The notes: generated by a model from the sequence alone, not told the origin. A stretch of 64,000 nt of DNA from Companilactobacillus allii (GCF_001971585.1 NZ_CP019323.1:248001-312000), one strand, 5' to 3'. Counted from the stretch's first letter, positions 7,712-17,557 are shown. Translations and numbers: made by a program.

Positions 7712-8929
7712 ATGAAAATAGTCGCAAATAACAATTCAACCCATCTAGATAGCTACCGAGCTAAAGTGGTTGCTTCCACAGCATCAGGTTTTGGATTAGA
7801 GAATATGGACGTTATGTTTTTATCATTCGCCCTCTCATCCATTATCGCCGAATTCGGATTAAGTGGAACGCAAGCCGGAATGATCTCTACGATCACGAAC
7901 ATCGGTATGCTTATAGGTGGTATTTTTTTTGGAATTTTAGCCGATAGAGTCGGTAGAATCAAAACTTTTACTTATACGATCTTCATCTTCGCTATTGCTA
8001 CTGGAGCAATGTTCTTCGCTCACAATCTAACACTAGTATATATTTGCCGCTTCTTCGCCGGAATCGGTGGCGGTGGTGAATATGGTATTGGTATGACAGT
8101 ACTAGCAGAGAGTTTCTCCAAGAAAAAGCTTGGACGAGTTTCAAGCTGGGTCGGTATGGCTGGACAAGGTGGTGCTATCATTGCTGCACTTTTGGCAACA
8201 TTAGTAATCCCAACTCTTGGCTGGCATGCATTATTCCTATTCGGAATTCTTCCAGTTGTCATCACATTTTTCATCAGACATCACTTAAAAGAAAGTGATA
8301 CCTTCATCAAATCCTCCAAAGAAAAACACGGCAGTGTTAAAGAATTATTCGCTACACCAAAAATTGCACATCAAACAATTGCCTTGATGGTTATGGCAAT
8401 CGTCCAAATTGCCGGATACTTCGGACTAATGAATTGGTTACCAACAATCATGCAAAAGCAATTGAATCTAACAGTTGCCAGTTCCACTTGGATGATTGCT
8501 ACTATCCTTGGTATGTGTGCCGGAATGTTAACCTTCGGCTGGATCCTAGATACACTCGGACCAAGATTGGCCTTTGGGATTTTCCTAGTATGTTCAACAA
8601 TCGGCGTTTACGTTTTAACATTACCAACAAACATGATTTCTCTAATCATCGTCGGAGCAATCGTCGGTTACTTCTCAAACGGAATGTTCGCCGGATATGG
8701 AGCAGTAGTAAGTAGACTCTATCCAACCGAGATACGTGCCACGGCAAATAACGTAATCATGAATACCGGACGTTGTATCGGTGGATTCTCAAGTCTAGCA
8801 ATAGGCTGGATCCTTGATAATTACAACATTCTAACAGTTATGATGTTTATCTCAACCCTATATGTAATCAGCTTTATCGTCATGATGACAATAAGTAATT
8901 TGAAGGCTGAAAATTATAAACAAGCCTAA
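7712..8929 (+). CDS. MFS transporter, aromatic-acid/sugar symporter type
   Basis: This 405-aa, 12-span permease starts at ATG 7712 with TTTTGGAGGAAAATATACT upstream; an upstream in-frame GTG at 7682 lacks such a site. The GILADRVGRIKTF loop after TM2, the R-F-F-A-G-I-G-G-G-G-E-Y-G-I-G segment and the LYPTEIRATANNVIMNTGR motif before TM11 are typical of the metabolite:H+ symporter (AAHS-like) group. Substrate is not identifiable. The gene is a single unit with its own promoter and operator-like palindrome, and a family A palindrome follows. Confidence 0.82.
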   Translation: MKIVANNNSTHLDSYRAKVVASTASGFGLENMDVMFLSFALSSIIAEFGLSGTQAGMISTITNIGMLIGGIFFGILADRVGRIKTFTYTIFIFAIATGAMFFAHNLTLVYICRFFAGIGGGGEYGIGMTVLAESFSKKKLGRVSSWVGMAGQGGAIIAALLATLVIPTLGWHALFLFGILPVVITFFIRHHLKESDTFIKSSKEKHGSVKELFATPKIAHQTIALMVMAIVQIAGYFGLMNWLPTIMQKQLNLTVASSTWMIATILGMCAGMLTFGWILDTLGPRLAFGIFLVCSTIGVYVLTLPTNMISLIIVGAIVGYFSNGMFAGYGAVVSRLYPTEIRATANNVIMNTGRCIGGFSSLAIGWILDNYNILTVMMFISTLYVISFIVMMTISNLKAENYKQA

Positions 8930-8934
8930 AAACA

Positions 8935-9055
8935 GAGCGCTTCAAAATACGGGAATTCCCGAGCATTAACACAAAAAATGACGATCAACACGAAAGTGTT
9001 GACCGCCATTTTTAGCGTTAAGCGGAAGAAATTGTATTTTGAAGCGCGTTTCAGC
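8935..9055. repeat. Intergenic palindrome family A, copy 2
   Basis: The outer arms GCGCTTCAAAATAC (8937-8950) and GTATTTTGAAGCGC (9034-9047) are perfect 14-base complements. The core stem is GATCAACAC/GTGTTGACC. The middle segments GGGAATTCCCGAGCATTAAC and TTTTTAGCGTTAAGCGGAAG match the other copies, in the opposite orientation to copy 1. It lies between convergent genes and is a likely two-way terminator. Confidence 0.75.
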
Positions 9056-9059
9056 AAGT

Positions 9060-10043
9060 TTAAGAAATCAACCCAGCAATCTCCTTAACCACACCACGTG
9101 CCTCAGGAATAGGATAAACCATAAAGACATGATTCATATTCTCATAAGTATGGATTTTCAAATCAATATCCTTATCTTCAGCCATTTTACCTAGTTTTTC
9201 AGCATCAGCATACAAAATATCATGCGTACCAGTAAATACATCAATTGGAGGTAAGTTAGTTAAATCTCCATAGATTGGACTTACTAGTGGATCCTTAGTA
9301 TCTAAAGTATCAGCGTAGACTTTACCCTGAAACTGTAAATCCTTAATGCTAAGTAATGGATCAGAAGACTGAATGCCCTCCATCTCCGGATTACTAGTTG
9401 AAACATCTAACCAAGGTGACAATAATACTGCCCTACCTGGCAATGGATACTCACGATCACGCATTACCTCTAATAACGACAAAGCCATCCCTGCACCGGC
9501 TGAATCTCCCATCAAAATAATATTTGCTGGATCAACAAACTCATCATTTATCAGGTGTAAATAACGTGACAACACCATAGCTGTGGCTTCATGTGCATTA
9601 TGAAGTGGTGCTTTAGGATAAATTGGCATAACTACTCTAGCGAGAGATTTTTTGGACAATTTATGAAGCATATCATAATGCAGCGTAATTGGCTCAAACC
9701 AATAGGCCCCACCATGAATATAAAAAATCACCTTGTTTGTTTGTTCCTTTGGAACGTACTCTAACGTATCATCAAACCCCTTAAGGTATTTGAAGTGATA
9801 ACGTAACTTAGCAATCTCTGGTAACTCAAATGGCTTACAACCATGTGAAACATATTGTTCCAAATCTTCTTGTGAATGAATCGTTGGAAACAAATTAAGA
9901 GTATCTAACGTTTCCTCAATCATCAAACTACTTAGACTTCTGTGTTCTTTATGCGCTTGGAATCCCTTCAATGCCATGAAACCTACACCGGCCATTCCAA
10001 GAATCTTTCCCGTTTTCTTGATACAGATCATCTCCTCAATCAA
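9060..10043 (-). CDS. Alpha/beta hydrolase, HSL-type esterase
   Basis: This 327-aa putative carboxylesterase carries the oxyanion motif HGGAYW (near residue 109), the nucleophile elbow GDSAGAG (near 178), a probable acid in the DIL region near 272, and the base His in NMNHVFMVYP near the end. These define the hormone-sensitive-lipase family. A weakly hydrophobic N-terminus may loosely tether it, but there is no clear signal peptide. The start is unsure: TTG 10043 overlaps the GAGGAG site, while ATG 10031 follows it immediately. Substrate is unknown. Confidence 0.8.
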   Translation of the reverse strand: MIEEMICIKKTGKILGMAGVGFMALKGFQAHKEHRSLSSLMIEETLDTLNLFPTIHSQEDLEQYVSHGCKPFELPEIAKLRYHFKYLKGFDDTLEYVPKEQTNKVIFYIHGGAYWFEPITLHYDMLHKLSKKSLARVVMPIYPKAPLHNAHEATAMVLSRYLHLINDEFVDPANIILMGDSAGAGMALSLLEVMRDREYPLPGRAVLLSPWLDVSTSNPEMEGIQSSDPLLSIKDLQFQGKVYADTLDTKDPLVSPIYGDLTNLPPIDVFTGTHDILYADAEKLGKMAEDKDIDLKIHTYENMNHVFMVYPIPEARGVVKEIAGLIS

Positions 10044-10071
10044 CTATTACTACTATTATATAATTATCCTC

Positions 10072-10113
10072 AAAATAGGGCTCGAAAGAATTTCTTCTAT
10101 CGAGCCCTATTTT
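10072..10113 (-). terminator. Terminator after the CopY-type gene
   Basis: TAGGGCTCGA (10076-10085) and TCGAGCCCTA (10100-10109) form a 10-base stem. On the minus strand it is followed by TTTTG. It ends the 10174-10602 gene. Confidence 0.8.
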
Positions 10114-10173
10114 AATATCTATTTATAATTTTTTCATCACTTTTTTGAAATTTATTAATTAATTATCAATATT

Positions 10174-10602
10174 TTAGTCACAATCACAATTATTAGGCAC
10201 ACAGTTACAATTTATAGATTCAACTGCTTTCTTTTGATTCAATTTAGACTGAATATTATCGATATCATCTTGGGTCAATTCTGATTCATCAATAATATAA
10301 GCTACTGCTGAACCAACTTTTTTAGCACAGACTTGATTGAAGAACTTCTTAGATGCCAAGTCAACAGTACGACTTTCGTCCATAACAGCTGAATAAATGA
10401 ATTTTTTGCCATCTTTTTTGGACTTAATAATTCCCTTATCGCTCAAACGACGAAGCAGCGTCTTAATAGTAGCTGGCTTCCAATCCATTGAATCCCCTAA
10501 TACATTGATCAATTGACGTGATGTTACAGTATCGAGCGCCCAAATAACTCGCATGATTCGCCATTCGGCATCTGTAATATTGATATTTGTTGTTTCTAGC
10601 AT
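10174..10602 (-). CDS. copY: CopY/TcrY-type copper-responsive repressor (orphan)
   Basis: This 142-aa winged-helix protein of the BlaI/MecI/CopY family has TDAEWRIMRVIWAL at the start and WKPATIKTLLRRLSDKGII as the recognition helix. The C-terminal tail C-N-C-V-P-N-N-C-D-C is the CxC-x4-CxC metal site that binds Cu(I) or Zn in CopY. The family normally represses copper ATPases, but no copA, copB or copZ lies nearby, so it acts in trans or has another target. No TACAnnTGTA cop box is visible; instead a 9-base inverted repeat flanks the start region. Confidence 0.85.
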   Translation of the reverse strand: MLETTNINITDAEWRIMRVIWALDTVTSRQLINVLGDSMDWKPATIKTLLRRLSDKGIIKSKKDGKKFIYSAVMDESRTVDLASKKFFNQVCAKKVGSAVAYIIDESELTQDDIDNIQSKLNQKKAVESINCNCVPNNCDCD

Positions 10603-10603
10603 A

Positions 10604-10644
10604 TTATCACTACCTCTAGTTTAATTTTAGCGGATTAGTGATAA
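10604..10644. promoter_or_regulatory. Inverted repeat before copY, possible self-operator
   Basis: TTATCACTA (10604-10612) and TAGTGATAA (10636-10644) are perfect inverted arms 23 bases apart, directly upstream of the copY start. Autoregulation is inferred from position only. Confidence 0.45.
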
Positions 10645-10661
10645 AAGACAAGATATTAATT

Positions 10662-11957
10662 CTAGCTAATGTCACGTTGGTTAGTCTCATCTCCCATAAA
10701 CCAAACAACTGCTCCGGCAAAAAGTGCAATTGCACTAATTATCCAAAAAATAACATTGGTAGTGGTAAAAGATAGTAACCAGGCTACAACGATCGGCATA
10801 GCAACTGTGAATAACTTAGCGATTCCATTGGCAATACCTGAACCACGGAAACGAATATTAGTAGGAAATAACTCTGCGACATAAACGGCTACAACACTTG
10901 CCATTAAAACGTAAAAACAAGTTGTTAATAAGAAACCAATGACAACAACTTGTGCCATTTGTGTTTGTTGCGCATACATCATTCCAAAGACAGCTGTTAA
11001 GAAGAATGCTGGAACTATGGTCAACTTACGACCGATTCTATCAACTAAGTATGCTCCAATCGCACAACCAACTGGTGCTCCAAGCATCATCATTGTTGAA
11101 AGTCCAAGGGAATTACCGATATTGATATTGCGTTGAACCAATAAAGTTGGGACCCAAGAAGTGAATGTATACTGACAAATAATCGTTGCGGAAACAGCCA
11201 CAATAGCAACGAACAAACTTACACCAAATGAATGATGAACTGTCTCATGATTATTATCGGATTTCAAAATACTCGTATCACTACCATTGATCTCAAGTTG
11301 CTCAACAATTGACTTAGCTTCATCAGTCCTACCATGCGCAATCAACCAACGGGGAGATTCTGGAATACCTCTACGAAGATACCAAAGGATTCCTGCAACA
11401 ATACCAATTACTGCAAACATTGGACGCCAACCAAGTCTTGGAATTATCAATGTGCAAAGTAGCATTGTGATCGGAGCACCACAATTAGCAACTAATGATA
11501 CTGTGGCACACCATTTACCACGACTGTGAATTGGCGCAAATTCATTGACCATTGAATAACCAGTAACAATCTCAGAACCTAGACCAATGCTTGACATCAA
11601 TCGACAAATTATCAGAATATACATATTCGGAGCGAATGCACCTGCAAATGTGAATACTCCAAAAAGGATCAAATTAATTTGGTATGCTACACGACGTCCC
11701 TTCAAATCACCGATAAAGCCAGCGATTATTGAACCGATGAACAGTCCCAAGAAACCACTTGATAAAAAGTATGAATTCTGTGAGATCGTTGACCAACCAC
11801 TTTTCAATGTAGAACTTGCGACAGCACTTGCCATATATACGTCTGCAGCATCAAGGAACATACCACCAGATACCAATGCTACAACTTTGTAAAATAATGG
11901 TGATTCGTATGTACGATCAAGTCTACCTTGTAATTTGCTTCCTTCTTGTATTTCCAC
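10662..11957 (-). CDS. MFS transporter at the end of the leu operon
   Basis: This 431-aa, 12-span permease starts at GTG 11957, which is 7 bases after GGAGGG; the longer GTG at 11972 overlaps that site. The FLDAADVYMASAVASSTL helix, FIGDLKGRRVAYQ loop and ELFPTNIRFRGSGIANG motif place it among metabolite:H+ symporters. It begins 14 bases downstream of leuD and is probably the last gene of the leu transcript. That context suggests a substrate linked to leucine synthesis, such as a branched 2-oxo acid or isopropylmalate, but this is speculative. Confidence 0.78.
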   Translation of the reverse strand: MEIQEGSKLQGRLDRTYESPLFYKVVALVSGGMFLDAADVYMASAVASSTLKSGWSTISQNSYFLSSGFLGLFIGSIIAGFIGDLKGRRVAYQINLILFGVFTFAGAFAPNMYILIICRLMSSIGLGSEIVTGYSMVNEFAPIHSRGKWCATVSLVANCGAPITMLLCTLIIPRLGWRPMFAVIGIVAGILWYLRRGIPESPRWLIAHGRTDEAKSIVEQLEINGSDTSILKSDNNHETVHHSFGVSLFVAIVAVSATIICQYTFTSWVPTLLVQRNINIGNSLGLSTMMMLGAPVGCAIGAYLVDRIGRKLTIVPAFFLTAVFGMMYAQQTQMAQVVVIGFLLTTCFYVLMASVVAVYVAELFPTNIRFRGSGIANGIAKLFTVAMPIVVAWLLSFTTTNVIFWIISAIALFAGAVVWFMGDETNQRDIS

Positions 11958-11971
11958 AATGCATCCCTCCA

Positions 11972-12556
11972 CTAATTAAAATTAGGCATTTTTGCCTCAA
12001 ATTCTTCTATTTGTTTTTCATATCCAAACGTAATTGCAATATCATCCAATCCATTAACAAACTTGTGTTTCCACAAAGGATCGATATCAAAGTTAAACTT
12101 ATAATCTTTGTAACAGACAACTTGCTTAGGTAAATCCACAGTGATTTTTTCTTCAGGTGATATATTAGCCAAAATATCACGTTCATCCTGTGGAAGAACT
12201 ATGGCCAATACACCATTCTTAGTACTGTTCATATAAAAAATGTCACTATAACTACCTGCGATCACTACTTCAAAGCCGTAATCTTTCAATGCCCAAACGG
12301 CATGTTCTCTTGATGAACCACAGCCGAAATTGTCACCAGTAATAAGTATCTTGGCACTTTTATATACTGGATCATTCAGGATAAAGTCAGGATTTGGTTT
12401 ACCACCCTTTTGATAACGCCAATCAAAGAATAGATTGCGTCCATAACCAGTTTTCAAAATATTCTTTAAAAATTGTTTGGGGATAATTTGATCAGTATCA
12501 ATATTTTCTTTCATAATCGGTATCGTTGTCTCAGTGATCGTTGTAATTGGTTCCAT
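11972..12556 (-). CDS. leuD: 3-isopropylmalate dehydratase small subunit
   Basis: This 194-aa subunit pairs with LeuC to isomerise 2-isopropylmalate to 3-isopropylmalate. [19 protein letters not shown] at the N-terminus and [19 protein letters not shown] form the substrate-recognition swivelling domain. Its ATG follows the leuC stop directly (TAAATG), so translation is probably coupled. Length is normal for the family. Confidence 0.95.
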   Translation of the reverse strand: MEPITTITETTIPIMKENIDTDQIIPKQFLKNILKTGYGRNLFFDWRYQKGGKPNPDFILNDPVYKSAKILITGDNFGCGSSREHAVWALKDYGFEVVIAGSYSDIFYMNSTKNGVLAIVLPQDERDILANISPEEKITVDLPKQVVCYKDYKFNFDIDPLWKHKFVNGLDDIAITFGYEKQIEEFEAKMPNFN

Positions 12557-13942
12557 TTAGATTGCTTCCTTTCTAATATCAATGAAGTGTCCATGAATTG
12601 CTGCTCCGGCTACCATAGCTGGACTGGCCAAATGTGTTCTAGAACCAGCCCCTTGACGTCCCTCAAAATTACGATTAGACGTGGAAGCACAATGTACTCC
12701 TGCCGGCACTTGGTCAGGATTCATTCCCAAACATGCCGAACATCCTGGTTCACGCCAATCACACCCAGCATCCTTAAAAATCTTGTCCAATCCCAACTCT
12801 TCAGCTTTTTCTTTAACCGCACGTGATCCAGGTACCACCAGTGCCGTCACACCTTTGGCAATGTGCTTGCCTTTGATCGCATTAGCCGCAATCAACAAAT
12901 CTGACAAACGTCCATTGGTACATGAGCCAAAGAATACGAATCCAATTGGAATCTGCTTAGCAGTTTGTCCTGGTTTCAAGCCGATATAGTTGTAAGCCTT
13001 CTTATCATCATCATTTTTGATCTGTGGGAAAGGTTGATCCACTGGTACCGACATCCCAGGGTTAGTTCCCCAAGATACAAATGGTGCCAAGTCGCTTACA
13101 TCAAAGTCAATGATTCTATCAAAGGCGGACGGATCATCAGTCTTGAATTGTTTCCAGTACTCAATAGCCTGATCCATTTTCTTGGGAGCGTATTTACGTC
13201 CAGCCACATAATCAAATGTTGTCTGATCTGGCTGAATACTACCCATCTTGGCTCCACCTTCGATCGACATATTACAAATAGTCATCCGACTTTCCATACT
13301 CATCTTAGAGATAGTATCGCCGTAATATTCAACCGCATAACCAGTACCAAAGGCAACTCCTTCTCTAGCAATAATTCCCATGATAATATCTTTGGCAAAC
13401 ACACCTTTAGGAAGGTTGCCATGAATATGAATCCCCATGGTTTTTGGTTTTGTCTGCCAAATAGTCTGTGTTGCCAAGACGTGTTCAACTTCACTAGTTC
13501 CAATTCCAAAAGCAATTGAACCAAATGCACCGTGTGTTGCTGTATGAGAATCTCCACAAACAATGACCATTCCCGGTTGTGTCAATCCTAGTTGTGGTCC
13601 AATGACATGCACGATTCCTTGGTCCTCACTCCCCATACCGGCCAATCTAACACCGAATTCTTTCGTATTTTTTGCCAAAGTATCGATTTGTTTACGCGAA
13701 ATTTCATCCTTAATATCGAAGATATTTACCGTAGGAACATTGTGGTCCATCGTCGCAAAATTCCTATCCGGACGTCTGACTACTCGCTTATTTTCACGTA
13801 GACCTTCAAAGGCTTGTGGTGAAGTTACTTCATGAAGTAGTTGTAGATCTACATATATCAGTTGTGGATCTCCAGTTTTCCCAGTGATAACGTGACTATT
13901 CCAAATTTTATCGAACATTGTTTGAGGTTTATTTTGTGACAT
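12557..13942 (-). CDS. leuC: 3-isopropylmalate dehydratase large subunit
   Basis: This 461-aa aconitase-fold subunit carries the 4Fe-4S cluster, with ligands in FFGSCTNGR and in [11 protein letters not shown]. The start chosen is ATG 13942, preceded by AGTAGGAAAGAAT; an earlier in-frame start lies inside leuB without a site. It overlaps the end of leuB by 14 bases and is followed directly by leuD. Catalysis needs LeuD and an intact cluster. Confidence 0.95.
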   Translation of the reverse strand: MSQNKPQTMFDKIWNSHVITGKTGDPQLIYVDLQLLHEVTSPQAFEGLRENKRVVRRPDRNFATMDHNVPTVNIFDIKDEISRKQIDTLAKNTKEFGVRLAGMGSEDQGIVHVIGPQLGLTQPGMVIVCGDSHTATHGAFGSIAFGIGTSEVEHVLATQTIWQTKPKTMGIHIHGNLPKGVFAKDIIMGIIAREGVAFGTGYAVEYYGDTISKMSMESRMTICNMSIEGGAKMGSIQPDQTTFDYVAGRKYAPKKMDQAIEYWKQFKTDDPSAFDRIIDFDVSDLAPFVSWGTNPGMSVPVDQPFPQIKNDDDKKAYNYIGLKPGQTAKQIPIGFVFFGSCTNGRLSDLLIAANAIKGKHIAKGVTALVVPGSRAVKEKAEELGLDKIFKDAGCDWREPGCSACLGMNPDQVPAGVHCASTSNRNFEGRQGAGSRTHLASPAMVAGAAIHGHFIDIRKEAI

Positions 13943-14999
13943 ATTCTTTCCTACTTTCTTTAATAGAATCAACTATGAACTCAGTTACTTTTGTGGTTGA
14001 ATAATCCCCTCCTAAATCTGGAGTAACGATTTTTTTATCCACTGATTTATCCACTGCCGTCATAATTTGCTTCGCCAAATCCATTCTTCCAAATGAATAT
14101 TGCAACATCATTGCAACTGACTTGATCATTGATAATGGATTGGCAATTCCTTTACCTGCAATATCTGGTGCCGAACCATGAATCGGTTCATAAAGTGCTG
14201 GGCTCACTTCACCTTTGCTCATTGATGGAATCGTTCCTAGTGAACCGGTAATTTGTGCTGCCTCATCACTCAAAATGTCCCCGAAGAGATTCTCAGTCAA
14301 AATCACATCGAATTGACCTGGTTTAGAGATTATTTTCATTGCTGCAGAATCAACATAACTAGTATCGTATTTCACTTCTGGATATTCTCTTGCGACATCT
14401 ATAACTACCTCTCTCCACAACTTACTAGTGGCCAAAACATTGGCTTTATCTACCAAAGTTACGTGTTTGTTTCGTTGCATCGCCATATCAAAAGCAACTT
14501 TTGCAACTCGCCTGATTTCTTCACTGCTATAACGCATCGTGTCGATAGCCTGTGTTTGTGACTTTTCACGTGGTTGTCCAAAATAAATTCCACTTGTAAG
14601 CTCACGGACAATGACGAAGTCGATTGGTTCAGTAATTTTGATTGGTGAAAAGGACTTCATTGTTGAATTAATAATCGTTGGACGAATATTTGTAAACAAT
14701 CCCAATTCTTGTCTAATTCTCAATAGTCCTGACTCTGGACTCTTCTCTACTCCATCCCACTTTGGACCGCCAATCGCTGCCAAAAGTATAGCGTCACTAT
14801 TCTGGCAAGTCTCTAATGTGGCATCCGGTAGCGGATCATTTGTTTGATCGATTGCTTGACCACCAAAAGGAACCTCTGAAATCTCGTAGTCAAAATCAGT
14901 ATTTTCACTTACCGTTTTTAAAACTTGCAATCCACTCGCCATAATCTCTGGACCAATGTAATCACCGGCAAGAACTGCTATTTGATATTTTGAATTCAT
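13929..14999 (-). CDS. leuB: 3-isopropylmalate dehydrogenase
   Basis: This 356-aa NAD-dependent enzyme oxidises and decarboxylates 3-isopropylmalate. [16 protein letters not shown] at the start, the [14 protein letters not shown] substrate loop and the [19 protein letters not shown] signature with metal-binding aspartates are all present. Its start overlaps the leuA stop (TAATG), so the two are translationally coupled. Tail residues run into leuC by 14 bases. Confidence 0.95.
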   Translation of the reverse strand: MNSKYQIAVLAGDYIGPEIMASGLQVLKTVSENTDFDYEISEVPFGGQAIDQTNDPLPDATLETCQNSDAILLAAIGGPKWDGVEKSPESGLLRIRQELGLFTNIRPTIINSTMKSFSPIKITEPIDFVIVRELTSGIYFGQPREKSQTQAIDTMRYSSEEIRRVAKVAFDMAMQRNKHVTLVDKANVLATSKLWREVVIDVAREYPEVKYDTSYVDSAAMKIISKPGQFDVILTENLFGDILSDEAAQITGSLGTIPSMSKGEVSPALYEPIHGSAPDIAGKGIANPLSMIKSVAMMLQYSFGRMDLAKQIMTAVDKSVDKKIVTPDLGGDYSTTKVTEFIVDSIKESRKEYVTK

Positions 15000-16153
15000 T
15001 AGACATTTACCTCCTGCATGATATATTCAAGATCATTCTCAGAAACAATATTTGTATGATCCGCAACCGCTTTGAATTTAGGAAAAATGATTTTCATAGT
15101 ATCCTTATCAACTTCATAACCCATCTTTTGTAGCTTAGCCATAACTGCGTGTGAGCCTGAAAGTTTACCAAGTGGCAACGTTGTTTTATGTGCACCAACA
15201 ACTTCCGGAGTTAGAATCTCATAAGTTTGTGGATTTTTAAGCATCCCATCTTGGTGAATTCCTGACTCATGAGAAAAAGCATTATCGCCAACAACTGCTT
15301 TATTATGTGGCACCGGCATATTTGAGAAGTTACTAATCATATCGCTGGTTTTTTTAGTTTCAGAAAGATTGATATTGGATTCTGCATTGTAATAATCCTT
15401 TCTGACATACATTGCGGCGGCAACCTCTTCCAATGCTGCATTCCCGGCTCGTTCACCAATTCCATTAATGGTTCCTTCAATTCGAGTAGCACCATTTTCG
15501 ATAGATGCAAGACTATTAGCAACTGCCATCCCTAGGTCATCATGACAATGAACTGAGAAAGTCACTTCATCGAACCTAGGAATATTAGTCCGAAGATTCT
15601 GGAATAGTTGAGCAAATTCAGCTGGATTAGTATAGCCAACCGTATCGGGAATATTTATAACCGTTGCACCTGCATCAATTGCTGTTTGAATGGATTGAAC
15701 TAGGAAATCTGGCTCTGTACGAGTTGCATCTTCCGGTGAGAATTCCACAATATCAAAGAACTGATGTGCATAACTTACGCTGTCAAAGATTGATTGAATA
15801 ACTTGTTCCCTAGTCATATGAAGCTTCGATTCACGATGAATCGGACTGGTTGCAATGAAAACATGAATTTGTTTATGGGTCGCATCTTTAGTCGCTTTCA
15901 CACATGCATCAATATCTCCTTTCTTGGCTCTAGCAAGACCTGTAACTCGAGTACTTTTTACGGCTCTAGATACTGCGCTGACAGCTTCGAAGTCTCCTTT
16001 AGAAGCAACTGGGAATCCTGCTTCAATGACATCAACACCAAACTTTTCAAGTTGTTTAGCTATTTTTACTTTTTCATCAATATTAAAGTTAACTCCAATG
16101 GTCTGTTCCCCATCTCTTAGTGTCGTATCAAAAAATTGAATTTGTTTTGTCAT
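14999..16153 (-). CDS. leuA: 2-isopropylmalate synthase, short form without regulatory domain
   Basis: This 384-aa enzyme joins acetyl-CoA and 2-oxoisovalerate, the first leucine-specific step. The TIM-barrel start [18 protein letters not shown], the metal ligands His202 and His204 (HCHDD), [12 protein letters not shown] and [13 protein letters not shown] are intact. Typical LeuA has about 510 residues. Here the C-terminal allosteric domain that binds leucine is missing, and the stop overlaps the leuB start, so the gene is not simply frameshifted at its end. Feedback inhibition is probably lost and control left to the upstream attenuator. A homocitrate- or citramalate-synthase role is less likely given leuBCD. 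Confidence 0.9.
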   Translation of the reverse strand: MTKQIQFFDTTLRDGEQTIGVNFNIDEKVKIAKQLEKFGVDVIEAGFPVASKGDFEAVSAVSRAVKSTRVTGLARAKKGDIDACVKATKDATHKQIHVFIATSPIHRESKLHMTREQVIQSIFDSVSYAHQFFDIVEFSPEDATRTEPDFLVQSIQTAIDAGATVINIPDTVGYTNPAEFAQLFQNLRTNIPRFDEVTFSVHCHDDLGMAVANSLASIENGATRIEGTINGIGERAGNAALEEVAAAMYVRKDYYNAESNINLSETKKTSDMISNFSNMPVPHNKAVVGDNAFSHESGIHQDGMLKNPQTYEILTPEVVGAHKTTLPLGKLSGSHAVMAKLQKMGYEVDKDTMKIIFPKFKAVADHTNIVSENDLEYIMQEVNV

Positions 16154-16184
16154 AATTGTTACCTCTTAAATTTTAATTTTGGAT

Positions 16185-16288
16185 AAAAAAACACCTCATC
16201 GAATAAAATGAGGTGTTAACGAGTATATCCGCCTAGCCCCAAGTACTAACGCAAAAAGGGCTCGACGTGTTTTGTCAGAGTCCTAAAG
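16185..16288 (-). promoter_or_regulatory. Leucine attenuator downstream of the leader peptide
   Basis: After the leader stop, a segment with GGGGCTAGGC can pair with CTAGCC inside the leader's leucine codons or with AGCCC further on. A terminator follows (AACACCTCAT/ATGAGGTGTT, 16191-16219) with seven T residues on the minus strand. Ribosome stalling at the leucine codons should favour the alternative fold and read-through into leuA. Confidence 0.75.
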
Positions 16289-16363
16289 TTAGAGCAGCAA
16301 GGCTAGTAAGAAGGATACAGTATTCATATTCATTTTGCTTTTAATATTAATTGAATTATTCAT
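16289..16363 (-). CDS. leuL: Leucine leader peptide of the leu operon
   Basis: This 24-codon ORF starts at ATG 16363 with AAGGAGGTTACATTT upstream. It begins MNNSINIKSKMNMN and ends in LLALLL before the stop; five of the last six residues are leucine, encoded by TTA, CTA, TTG, CTG and CTC. A leucine run followed by alternative hairpins and a terminator is the classic design of ribosome-mediated attenuation. The peptide itself probably has no other function. Confidence 0.85.
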   Translation of the reverse strand: MNNSINIKSKMNMNTVSFLLALLL

Positions 16364-16458
16364 AAATGTAACCTCCTTGAATTTGTTATTGCAATAGTAC
16401 TACTCAAAATTAAAATATTCAACATAAATTTAATCTTTTTCTAATTTAAGCAAACAAA

Positions 16459-16492
16459 AAGGATGGATCCATATCGGATTCATCCCTATTTC
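16459..16492 (-). terminator. Terminator after the XRE-TPR regulator
   Basis: GGATGAATCCGATATGGATC and its partner form a stem on the minus strand, followed by TTTTTG. It lies between the regulator stop (16499) and the leu promoter region. Confidence 0.7.
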
Positions 16493-16498
16493 ACAGCG

Positions 16499-17359
16499 TT
16501 ATTCACAGTTCTTAACTATTTTTTCGATTTTTACCAATTCTTTTTGATTATTGTTAAATTCAGAAAATACTCTTGCCTTAGTTAGCAGTTCTGTGACCTT
16601 ATCGCTGGGACCATTGACTGCACAATCATTGATTGCAAGTTGAGCAAACAGTCTAGCAATATAATATGTCACATGGTTATCGGCACCAATTTTAATACCA
16701 TAATTAAGCAACGTATTGGCAGTTTCATAATCATTTTGGGCCGAATAATACAAGGCACAGTAAAATATAATATTTATATATCGCCATATCTGATTAATAT
16801 TATCAATTTCCATGCCATAGATATCATTAAAGACCTTGCTAAAGTAGTATTCACTCTTCAAAGAATCCTTTTGCTTAGCATAGACCATTCCCATACCGGT
16901 ATATGCCAGAAATGTAAAGATAGTCTTACCTTCAGAGTCTAAATTGGTTAATATCTGATTAAAATCAAACACCGCATCAAACAGATCACCATCATCTAAA
17001 ACGTTCAAAATCCCCTTTAAATAATAATATTGCATGAGTGCTTCATTATCATCTTTCAATAAAGATGGATCGATTTTTTCAATTATTTTCCATGAATCTT
17101 CATACTCATAAGTAATCAGATTGAATTCAACCTTGTTCATTGATTTTACTAATTTCTTTGAAGTACTATCATTGACTCCCATAACATCATCTAATGATAA
17201 ATCCAGACGATTGCATAGTTGAATCAAGATTTTTAATGATGGGATTTTACCATTATTTTCAAATTTACTTAAAGTTGCTTGAGTACAAACACCGTTACTC
17301 AGCTCTTTTTGTGATAAACCCATTTCTTTACGTTTATTCACAAAACTCTGTATGTTCAT
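16499..17359 (-). CDS. XRE-type regulator with TPR-like C-terminus (RRNPP/Rgg-like)
   Basis: This 286-aa protein has an N-terminal helix-turn-helix (residues about 5-60, GLSQKELSNGVCTQATLSKF...) and an all-helical C-terminus with tetratricopeptide-like packing (about 75-280). This matches the RRNPP family, whose members often sense short peptides. No pheromone-like small ORF was found on either side, so the ligand is unknown. It is a single gene between the leu and opuA units, with its own terminator. Confidence 0.75.
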   Translation of the reverse strand: MNIQSFVNKRKEMGLSQKELSNGVCTQATLSKFENNGKIPSLKILIQLCNRLDLSLDDVMGVNDSTSKKLVKSMNKVEFNLITYEYEDSWKIIEKIDPSLLKDDNEALMQYYYLKGILNVLDDGDLFDAVFDFNQILTNLDSEGKTIFTFLAYTGMGMVYAKQKDSLKSEYYFSKVFNDIYGMEIDNINQIWRYINIIFYCALYYSAQNDYETANTLLNYGIKIGADNHVTYYIARLFAQLAINDCAVNGPSDKVTELLTKARVFSEFNNNQKELVKIEKIVKNCE

Positions 17360-17516
17360 AAGAACACCTCTATATAATATTTTATAAGTACCCTCATAAT
17401 AATAATTATATACTCAAATCCAGCCCGTTACCATTTTTTCCAATATACATACTGACTGGCTTATGATCCAAAATAAAAGCGAGTGATGAAGCATATTTTT
17501 TTCCGCTTAATACAAA

Positions 17517-17547
17517 AAAACCAGCATTTACTTACGTAAATACTGGA
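17517..17547 (-). terminator. Terminator of the opuA operon, repeat B core
   Basis: CCAGCATTTAC/GTAAATACTGG forms the stem, with a run of T on the minus strand. The adjacent TTTTTTTCCGCTTAATACAA resembles a fragment of palindrome family A. The stem core is almost the same as in repeat B at 2763 and 39788. Confidence 0.75.
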
Positions 17548-17557
17548 ATTTTCACAC

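Noticed and set aside
12965-13519. 184-codon frame opposite leuC
   Set aside because: leuC on the other strand has full domain support; the opposite frame has no ribosome binding site or known motif.
17360-17557. Possible pheromone gene for the RRNPP-type regulator
   Set aside because: The only short frame (near 17488) overlaps the opuA terminator and has no ribosome binding site.
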